NCBI GenBank assembly: GCA_018266775.1
Contig: JAFDZS010000001.1
Location: 501,175 to 565,174 of the forward strand
Source: Bacteroidota bacterium
GTDB lineage: Bacteria > Bacteroidota > Bacteroidia > Chitinophagales > Chitinophagaceae
Direction: 5' to 3'
DNA: 64,000 nt
Made by a program: the position numbers and the translations under genes. The notes beneath the pieces were generated by a model. That model saw nothing but the letters and a program-made list of their open reading frames with translations. It searched no databases and was not told the origin of the DNA. The first letter of the stretch is position 1; each line of letters begins with the position of its first letter. Of this stretch, positions 24,825 to 31,918 are shown piece by piece.

Positions 24825-25901
24825 TCAACTGCCCATTCCTGTTGCGGGATAACGGAACAACAGCATCATCTTCTTTACCACATCAATCATGGTACAGCAT
24901 ACCTGGCTGTTATATTTTGTTGCAGGATCATTCAATAATGCTGTTGCCAGTTGCTGCATATTGGTTACCGTTTCTGCAATATGCCACTGCGGAATGGCTG
25001 TTTTCATTGCCCTGCAAAAGCTGATCACATGCATACCCTGCGACAGTGCTTCTGCACACACACCTGAATAGCCTTCATAAGAAGAAGGGTGCAATAAAAT
25101 TTTAGCCTGTGCCATGTGTTGCAATACTTCATCATGCGGCAGCGTTCCGGTGAGGGTAATGTTTTCCTGCAAGCCTGCGGTTCTTATTTTTATCTCCAGT
25201 GTTTTTCTTTCCGGCCCATCGCCAATCAATATTGCTTTTATTGAAGGAAATATTTTTTTGATTGCAGCAACAAGATCAATAAAAATATCAAACTGCTTTA
25301 ATGGTATTAATGAACCTGCGGCCAGTAAATCGATATGCCGTAACGAACCAGGTTGCAGTGCGGGCAAATCTATTCCTGTTGTTACAAGGTGTTGTGGCCT
25401 TATATGATGATTTCGTTCAAATTCATCCTGTAAAAAATGAGACAATGCCACCAACACAGTTGATGGTAGTTTTAACTGGCGGGGATAGTGATTTTTTTCC
25501 CTGGCATCCTGCCCTAATATCCAGCAGCGGTGTACCAGGTTTTGTTTTTTAGCAAACTGCTGCGCCACGTAAGCACATTCGCCATACCAAAAACTCAGCA
25601 GGCCAACAATGTGATGCTCCTGCTGAAGCTGCCATAACGCCTGGTAAATTTTTCTGCGCAATAACAGTTTAATGACACCGCCACGGTTTTTACCGTTGAA
25701 GCTGATGATACGATTACCAAACCAGCAATATTCTTTTTCTGCATAAGGATATTGAAATGCGATGATCGTTACTTTCAGCTGCGGAAAGCAAGTATTGATG
25801 TTCCTTACCAGCGCCTGCTGCATGGGCAGGCAGGTGCTGTCGGTTTCATCTGCAGCAAAACCGGGGGTAAGAATAACCAGTGTATCTTTTTTAGGATTCA
25901 T
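24825..25901 (-). CDS. Glycosyltransferase family 4 protein
   Basis: GT-B transferase. The C-terminal domain carries LLAAGSLIPLKQFDIFIDLV, then ILIGDGPERKTLE, and the donor site HPSSYEGYSGVCAEALSQGMHVI. The open frame starts at a TTG at 25910, but the ATG at 25901 (MNPKKDTLVIL) is preferred and leaves an 11-bp overlap with the ABC transporter gene upstream. It is part of the minus-strand block with that transporter and the initiating transferase. Confidence 0.8.
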   Translation of the reverse strand: MNPKKDTLVILTPGFAADETDSTCLPMQQALVRNINTCFPQLKVTIIAFQYPYAEKEYCWFGNRIISFNGKNRGGVIKLLLRRKIYQALWQLQQEHHIVGLLSFWYGECAYVAQQFAKKQNLVHRCWILGQDAREKNHYPRQLKLPSTVLVALSHFLQDEFERNHHIRPQHLVTTGIDLPALQPGSLRHIDLLAAGSLIPLKQFDIFIDLVAAIKKIFPSIKAILIGDGPERKTLEIKIRTAGLQENITLTGTLPHDEVLQHMAQAKILLHPSSYEGYSGVCAEALSQGMHVISFCRAMKTAIPQWHIAETVTNMQQLATALLNDPATKYNSQVCCTMIDVVKKMMLLFRYPATGMGS

Positions 25902-27561
25902 CCAGCGCAATAATATGGTTACAGTATGCTAAACTTTTTTTGTCGTGTGTGATCATGATGATCAGTTTCCCGGCTGTTGCCATTTCCCTGCAATGCTGCA
26001 GCAGTTTTGCTGCCGCGTCATCATCCAGTTCATTAAAAGGTTCATCTAACAGCAACACCGGGGCATCTTTATATAATGCTCTTGCAAAGGCAATGCGCTG
26101 CTGTTGTCCGCCACTGATGTTTTTTCCGTTTTCTGCAATAATGGTTTGCGCACCATCAGTAAACTGTTCTGTCATTTCATCAATGCCGGCAAGCTGCATT
26201 ACTTTTTGCAGCCGTATTTTGTTGTGGCTATTTTCTTCCAGCGTGATGTTGCTCTTTATAGTATCATGTATAAAAAAGTTTTGCTGCCGTACGTAAGCAA
26301 TTTGTGGCCAGTACTGTTGCAGCTGCAGATAATTGACGGGCTGACCATTGATTAATACTATTCCGGCAGCAGGTTCTAAAAATCCCAACAAAAGGTTCAT
26401 TATAGTTGTCTTGCCCTTTCCTGAAGTACCGGTTATGGCAACAATATTTCCACTGCATGCGGAAAATGAAATATGCTGTAAAATTTTTTGTTCACCATAT
26501 TGAAAGCAAACATCATGAAACGCAATTGAACGGACGGGTTCCAGTTGTTGTGCTTGTTTATTATTGACCATTGCAGTACGGGTATGGCTTAATTCCTCCA
26601 GTGCAGGTTCGTATGTTTTTACCTGGTTGCTGATGTTGATGAGTTTTACCATTCCGGGAATGATTTTATATGCCGCCGCCATAAATGCACCAATAGTAAT
26701 AAAAGTGGAATTGCCTGAAGCACCTGCCCATTTTGCAATAACCAGTAATAGCACCAGGCCCAGTATGGCAAATATTTCTATAATGCGGCCCGGTATGGTT
26801 TGTATGGTGAGCGTGGTAAATAAATGTGAACTGAACTGGCGGCGGATGTGTACAAAACGTTGTTTAAAAAATTCATTGCGCTGGTAAATATTGGCTTCAA
26901 CAAAACCTTTCAATGCATCCAGTGCAAAACGAAATGATGTTTCGTTGGTTTGCTGCAGATGTTTTTTTGTGAGCGATGTTTTTCTTTTCATCATATAAAA
27001 CACAGTAATTACGGGCGGCAGCAATAGCAGCAGCAATAGTATAAACAGTTTTGCATTGAAGATGATGATGGCTGCAATGGTTAACAGTATCATACTGCTT
27101 TGCGTAATGAGCTGTTGTAAACCCTGCAGCATATATTGAGCAAACTCAAATGGCTGAAAACAAATTCGGCGGATATGTATGGAAGAATCCGTTGTTACAA
27201 ACTGATCGTAACCGGAATGCTGGTAATGCTGCAGGTTTTGCGCAGAGAGGCGCACGGCAACAGCGCCCATAAAATCAAATTGCTTACGGGTGATGATAAA
27301 ACCCATCCAGTTTTTTACAGCAAAGCCAATGGTAAATAATATGATTAATGTAAAAGAAGATTTGTCCTGCATCCAGTTTGGTAAATAGCGATTAAATGCA
27401 GTATCACCAGATGTGGTATAATAACGGATGATCCACAATAAAACAGCCAGGGCAACAATGTCTGCAATATTGATCAATACATCCAGTAACAGCAATAAAT
27501 AAAAACGTTGTTTTTCTTTTCTTTCAAGCAGTGCCGGTATAGTAAAATAAATGTTTTTCAA
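25891..27561 (-). CDS. ABC transporter, fused permease and ATP-binding protein
   Basis: Half-type exporter of 556 residues. The N-terminal membrane domain has about six hydrophobic segments within residues 20-310. The ATPase domain has the Walker A GTSGKGKTT near residue 375, the signature ISGGQQQRIAFARA near 482 and the Walker B VLLLDEPFNELDDD near 503. The third Walker A glycine region is slightly unusual (GKGKTT). Its location between a glycosyltransferase and the initiating sugar transferase suggests export of a lipid-linked glycan or related lipid. The stop overlaps the next gene by 11 bp. Confidence 0.9.
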   Translation of the reverse strand: MKNIYFTIPALLERKEKQRFYLLLLLDVLINIADIVALAVLLWIIRYYTTSGDTAFNRYLPNWMQDKSSFTLIILFTIGFAVKNWMGFIITRKQFDFMGAVAVRLSAQNLQHYQHSGYDQFVTTDSSIHIRRICFQPFEFAQYMLQGLQQLITQSSMILLTIAAIIIFNAKLFILLLLLLLPPVITVFYMMKRKTSLTKKHLQQTNETSFRFALDALKGFVEANIYQRNEFFKQRFVHIRRQFSSHLFTTLTIQTIPGRIIEIFAILGLVLLLVIAKWAGASGNSTFITIGAFMAAAYKIIPGMVKLINISNQVKTYEPALEELSHTRTAMVNNKQAQQLEPVRSIAFHDVCFQYGEQKILQHISFSACSGNIVAITGTSGKGKTTIMNLLLGFLEPAAGIVLINGQPVNYLQLQQYWPQIAYVRQQNFFIHDTIKSNITLEENSHNKIRLQKVMQLAGIDEMTEQFTDGAQTIIAENGKNISGGQQQRIAFARALYKDAPVLLLDEPFNELDDDAAAKLLQHCREMATAGKLIIMITHDKKSLAYCNHIIALDES

Positions 27562-27594
27562 TCAGCAATGTGCAGTTAAAAAGTGATAGTAGTT

Positions 27595-28368
27595 TTATAC
27601 ACTCAATAATTTTAAAAGGGTGCGGTATATGATCACCAGGTCCAGTTTAGGCGACCAGTTTCTTACATAAAAAATATCTGTGTCTACCCGGTCTTTCATT
27701 TTTTGTATGGTTTCTGCTCTTCCTTCCAGCCCAATGATCTGCGAAAGGCCGGTAATACCAGGCTTAATTCTTTCCCTGTACCTGTAATAAGGAATGTGTG
27801 CTTCGAAGTGTGCACTTTCGCTGAGCATGTGCGGCCTTGGCCCCACTATAGACATATCGCCCCATAAAACATTGAGGAATTGGGGCAGTTCATCCATAAA
27901 TGTACGCCGCATGAACCTGCCTAATGGAGTGATGCGTTTATCATGTGCCGTTGCGGGCAATAAATCAGCATCATCATTTACATACATGGTGCGGAATTTT
28001 ATACAGGTAAATACTTTGCCCCCTTCACCATTGCGTTTTTGTAAAAAAAATACCGGGCCGCGTGAAGTAAGTTTTATCAATACGCTTATAACCGGGATCA
28101 ACCATAACAATACAAATGTTATTACTATTGCAGCCAGCACACCATCGGTAATGCGTTTAATAACACGGTTATTTTTTTTATCCAGCGGTATTTGCAAAAA
28201 CCTCACAGTGGCTTTATGTGCAGGTGCAAAATCATTATGCACCAGGCGGTATAAAAAAGCTTTTCCAGTACGGCTGCTGTTGTTAAGCAGGTACATATTA
28301 ATAGAGGTATGATAAGACGCAGTTTTTTGATTTTCCTGTTCCCGGATGGTAACCATTGGCCTGTTCAT
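27595..28368 (-). CDS. Undecaprenyl-phosphate sugar phosphotransferase (bacterial sugar transferase)
   Basis: Initiates the lipid-linked glycan by transferring a sugar-1-phosphate to undecaprenyl phosphate at the inner membrane. One TM helix (about residues 76-99) is followed by the WcaJ/PglC-type domain. Landmarks are GPVFFLQKRNGEGGKVFTCIKFRTM, the DELPQFLNVLWGDMSIVGPRPH catalytic block and GITGLSQIIGLEGR. Unusually, about 70 residues precede the helix. The frame is open to a TTG at 28407; the ATG at 28368 is preferred. It lies 33 bp upstream of the ABC transporter gene. Confidence 0.9.
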   Translation of the reverse strand: MNRPMVTIREQENQKTASYHTSINMYLLNNSSRTGKAFLYRLVHNDFAPAHKATVRFLQIPLDKKNNRVIKRITDGVLAAIVITFVLLWLIPVISVLIKLTSRGPVFFLQKRNGEGGKVFTCIKFRTMYVNDDADLLPATAHDKRITPLGRFMRRTFMDELPQFLNVLWGDMSIVGPRPHMLSESAHFEAHIPYYRYRERIKPGITGLSQIIGLEGRAETIQKMKDRVDTDIFYVRNWSPKLDLVIIYRTLLKLLSV

Positions 28369-28641
28369 GCTGGTAGTTTCATGTACTAAAACGGTGTTCC
28401 GGGGCAATGGGTTGCCTGTAAAAAAGGATTATTAAATTTTTAAAAACACCTGATTTTTGTTGGCTGTAAATGAGTACTGGCAAGGGTTTCAGGCATCCGG
28501 GGCCATTTGTTAAAATGCAGGCTTTTTTCCACCAAAAAAAATAATGGCACGGTTTTGGAATTTATGGCACTGCAACCAAGGAAAACCGGTACCGTTACCG
28601 GCATAACAACAACAAAATCTTAATCTTTAAAAATCTATTTT

Positions 28642-29622
28642 ATGAGCACTACCAATTTCCCGTCTCCTTCAGAGGAAACCAAAGCACCAATGCCGCAAAA
28701 AAGCACTCCCACTAAAAATATTGTTATTGGTGTATTAGCAGCCGGCATTTTAGGCATGGGCGGATATATGGCCTATGACAAATCTGATAAAAACACCACC
28801 ATTCAGCAACAGGAAACAACTATTGCCAAAGTGAGCGATGAAAAAAGTAATCTGCAAAGCAGCTTCGATGCGTCACTGGCAAGACTGGATTCCATGAAAA
28901 CAGAGAATACTAACCTGAACGGTCAGCTGGCAGATAAGAACAATGAAATTGCTAAAACAAAAGCTGAGATCCGCACTATTTTAAACAAGAAAAATGCTTC
29001 TGCAGCTGAATTGGCCAAAGCAAAAACTTTGATCGCTTCACTGAATGATAAGATCACCAGCCTTGAAGCTGACGTGGCGAGGTTAACTGAAGAAAACCAA
29101 AACCTGAACAACGACAAGATGGCGCTGACACAGGAAAAAGAAAAATTGACCCAGGACCTCGCTACTACTACAGAAGTGAAACAAAACCTGGAAAAGAAAG
29201 TGGATGTAGCATCTACCTTAAATGCATCCAACATTACTATTACCCCGGTGGATGTAAGGCGTAATGGTAAAGAAAAAGTATCCACCACAGCTAAGCGTGT
29301 AGATAAACTGCTGGTAAGCTTTAACGTAAGTAACCGTATTGCACAAGCTGGTTCAACAGATGTTTATGTAGTGGTAATTGGCCCCGATGGCAAACCTATT
29401 ACCGGTGGTTCAGAAACTTTTGACACCCGCGATGATGGTTCAAAAACGTATACAGCTAAATTGCCTGTAGATATCGAAACTGCTAAAAGCAAGAATGTAG
29501 AGTTTGCATTTGCACCAGGCAGCAGCTTCCAGCAGGGCAGCTACAAAATTCAAATTTATCAAAATGGTTTCCTGATTGGCGAAGGTGTTCGTGAATTGAA
29601 AAAAGGCGGCTTATTCAGTTAA
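28642..29622 (+). CDS. Membrane-anchored coiled-coil protein
   Basis: Function unknown. The 326 residues have a cytoplasmic N-terminus (1-25), one membrane helix (about 27-44, NIVIGVLAAGILGMGGYMAY), and then a long Glu/Lys/Asn/Leu-rich coiled coil at about residues 52-190. A compact beta-rich domain at about 200-320 follows, with DVYVVVIGPDGKPITGG and a Gly-rich end. It lies next to the initiating sugar transferase on the opposite strand (273 bp apart) and could span the periplasm. A strong hairpin terminator follows at 29655-29693. Confidence 0.6.
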   Translation: MSTTNFPSPSEETKAPMPQKSTPTKNIVIGVLAAGILGMGGYMAYDKSDKNTTIQQQETTIAKVSDEKSNLQSSFDASLARLDSMKTENTNLNGQLADKNNEIAKTKAEIRTILNKKNASAAELAKAKTLIASLNDKITSLEADVARLTEENQNLNNDKMALTQEKEKLTQDLATTTEVKQNLEKKVDVASTLNASNITITPVDVRRNGKEKVSTTAKRVDKLLVSFNVSNRIAQAGSTDVYVVVIGPDGKPITGGSETFDTRDDGSKTYTAKLPVDIETAKSKNVEFAFAPGSSFQQGSYKIQIYQNGFLIGEGVRELKKGGLFS

Positions 29623-29654
29623 TCACGTTCAACTTATTGCAGTATCCTTTAAAG

Positions 29655-29693
29655 AAAAGCGAAGGCCGGGCATTATGCCCGGCCTTCGCTTTT
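29655..29693. terminator. Strong bidirectional intrinsic terminator
   Basis: A perfect 17-bp stem (29655-29671 with 29677-29693) has a 5-nt loop. Its outer four pairs are A-T, so both strands end in TTTT. It lies between the coiled-coil gene (ends 29622) and the convergent lipoprotein gene (ends 29765). Confidence 0.9.
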
Positions 29694-29764
29694 GTATTAT
29701 TTTGATTATTGGTGTAAAGGTGTAGTTGCTGCCAGAGCGATTTCTAAGAATCAGTGTGATCAAA

Positions 29765-30427
29765 TCACTTCCTGCGTTTGAATGTGCCTTCCATAAACTT
29801 CATCTCTTTGCCATCAGCACCGGTGCCATAGATCACCAGGTTGTAGGTATTATCATCCAGCAGGGTCATTTCTTCCCTTATATCTGCATCTTTACCGGTT
29901 AATGGATCAGTTTGTGTACCTTTTAAATTCAGTGTTTTGGTAGGCTCATCATAAGTGCCCATCATCCGCGTCATCCCGGTACCTGAATTATCAATCCAGT
30001 TACTTACGTAAACTTTTTTGGCATTGTCATACCCCATCACACTCATGCCGTCAAATGGCTTGCCCATCATGGTGGAGCTGTATTTGCCAATAACATAACG
30101 GCCTCCCATAGCTGAAATTTGCGTATTGGCTGCTTTTACAATTACTGGCGGTGCTTTGGGGTTCATCCATTGGCTGACCTCCGCATCCCAGGTGCCATTG
30201 GTTTTTTCCATCCATTTTTGCATAGGACCCGGTGTTTTAAAGGCATCAAATGCTTTTTGCATGGCCACACTGTCCATTACTGGTGGCGGAGTGCCGGGTT
30301 TTACTTCGGCAATTTTTTTGGTGGTGTCGGCTAAGGAGGATAATGTTTTGTCTTTGTTATCGCCGTTGTTGCTGCAGCCCATCCATAACACTGCTGCAAT
30401 ACTCATACACCATATGGTTTTTTTCAT
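29765..30427 (-). CDS. DUF1579-like lipoprotein
   Basis: Predicted lipoprotein of 220 residues from the preferred start. The signal ends in a lipobox (LWMGC at about residues 13-17). The mature part has AFDAFKTPGPMQKWMEKTNGTWDAEV and then the calycin-like pattern GGRYVIGKYSSTMMGKPFDGMSVMGYDN, with an end GKEMKFMEGTFKRRK. This fits the DUF1579 group of Bacteroidota. The frame opens at 30481, but the ATG at 30427 starts the lipoprotein signal. The role is unknown. A 101-bp repeat array lies just upstream. Confidence 0.7.
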   Translation of the reverse strand: MKKTIWCMSIAAVLWMGCSNNGDNKDKTLSSLADTTKKIAEVKPGTPPPVMDSVAMQKAFDAFKTPGPMQKWMEKTNGTWDAEVSQWMNPKAPPVIVKAANTQISAMGGRYVIGKYSSTMMGKPFDGMSVMGYDNAKKVYVSNWIDNSGTGMTRMMGTYDEPTKTLNLKGTQTDPLTGKDADIREEMTLLDDNTYNLVIYGTGADGKEMKFMEGTFKRRK

Positions 30428-30487
30428 GACAGGTTTTTGGTTTAGTATCTCTAATGTACTAAAATTTACCCGGGCGCACAAGTTATA

Positions 30488-31274
30488 CCTTCTGGCTCCG
30501 GCTTGAAATATGTGTGGATTTTATGAAATATAATAATACGTCAGGGAAGATGTGCCTTCGAGTTCCAGCTCGAAGTAAATATATAATTGTTGCTGTTACT
30601 GAGTGAGTCAGAGACTCACGACCAAGCCGTCCTCGTCAGAGACGAGGATGATGTACCTTCGAGCTCCAGCTCGAAGCGAATATGTATTTGTTGCTGATAC
30701 TGGGTGAGTCAGAGACTCACTACCACATCATCCTCGTCAGAGACGAGGACGATGTGTCTTCGAGCACCAGCTCGAAGCGAATATGTATTTGTTGCTGTTA
30801 CTGAATGAGTCAGAGACTCACTACCACATCATCCCCGTCAGAGACGAGGACGATGTGCCCTCGAGCACCAGCTCGAAGCAAATATATAATTGTTGCTGTT
30901 ACTGAGTGAGTCTGAGACTCACGACCAAGCCGTCCTCGTCAGAGACGATGTACCTTCGAGCTCCAGCTCGAAGCGAATATGTATTTGTTGCTGATACTGG
31001 GTGAGTCAGAGACTCACTACCACATCATCCTCGTCAGAGACGAGGACGATGTGTCTTCGAGCACCAGCTCGAAGCGAATATGTATTTGTTGCTGTTACTG
31101 AATGAGTCAGAGACTCACTACCACATCATCCCCGTCAGAGACGAGGACGATGTGCCCTCGAGCTCCAGCTCGAAGTGAATATATAATTGTTGCTGTTACT
31201 GGGTGAGTCAGAGACTCACGACCAAGCCGTCCTCGTCAGAGACGAGGACGATGTATTTTTCAGGCTCCCGCCTG
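30488..31274. repeat. Seven-copy 101-bp tandem array with three hairpins per unit
   Basis: The first palindrome of each unit lies at 30556, 30657, 30758, 30859, 30954, 31055 and 31156. All steps are 101 bp except one of 95 bp (30859 to 30954), where 6 bp are deleted. Each unit has a CTTCGAG-type palindrome with CTCGAAG, then GAGTC/GACTC around AGA, and then CTCGTC/GACGAG around AGA. Variants occur in the order A B C A B C A, so a 303-bp superunit is duplicated. A degenerate copy starts near 30488. The register continues to 31261-31274, where CAGGC/GCCTG overlaps the end of the DsbA-like gene. No ORF is conserved, and 101 is not a multiple of 3. Confidence 0.9.
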
Positions 31275-31910
31275 CAGCAGTACAGTATCTATTCTTTGTT
31301 TTAGATCATCATAAGGTGTAAAGCCTTTTGCCAAAAGAAAAAATTTACTATCGCTGAGTTGAAGTAATACCTGCGGAAAACTATCTACACGCAATTGCTT
31401 ACATAAAGCAAATTCATAGTAAGCTTTTTCTTTGTACGCATCATTATGCAGTTTCGAATAGAAATCTTTTTCTTTTATATGATATTGCGGCAGCAGGTGG
31501 CGGTATGCTTCATCATCATCCAAATCCCGGCCTTCATAATTCAATGCATATTGCAGGTTGGAGGCAAAAAATAATTGCTGTTCAGGATGTATTTCTTTTA
31601 TAATTGATAAAGCAATGGCAGGCTTTTCACTATTCATCACCCAATCACTTTCTTCGGGATGGGCGGTATGCCATAAAAAATCTTTACCAAAACGGATACC
31701 GGTCAGTTCTTCCACCCGGTGATAAGCACTTTGTATATACGGGCCAATTTTAGCAATGGGCATTACACGATCGCCAATCATCATACCACCACTTAATACT
31801 TCCACTTCAACTGTATCAGAAAAATCAGCAGCAATTTTTTTCATCACCGGGCTAAAGCCATAGCACCAGCCACAATAAGCGTCATAACAATAAATCAATA
31901 ATGGTTTCAT
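31260..31910 (-). CDS. DsbA family oxidoreductase-like protein (FrnE-like)
   Basis: Cytoplasmic thioredoxin-fold oxidoreductase with 216 residues. The motif YCYDAYCGWCYGFSP has the CxxC active site (CGWC) with the insertion domain typical of the DsbA/FrnE group. No signal peptide is seen, so it is likely intracellular. It lies 8 bp downstream of the DNA polymerase I stop on the same strand and is probably cotranscribed. Its last codons and stop lie in the palindrome CAGGC/GCCTG in register with the 101-bp array. Confidence 0.8.
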   Translation of the reverse strand: MKPLLIYCYDAYCGWCYGFSPVMKKIAADFSDTVEVEVLSGGMMIGDRVMPIAKIGPYIQSAYHRVEELTGIRFGKDFLWHTAHPEESDWVMNSEKPAIALSIIKEIHPEQQLFFASNLQYALNYEGRDLDDDEAYRHLLPQYHIKEKDFYSKLHNDAYKEKAYYEFALCKQLRVDSFPQVLLQLSDSKFFLLAKGFTPYDDLKQRIDTVLLQAGA

Positions 31911-31918
31911 AGCAGGTA

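Noticed and set aside
30488..31274. CRISPR-like array
   Set aside because: The spacers are as repetitive as the repeats, and no cas gene is near.
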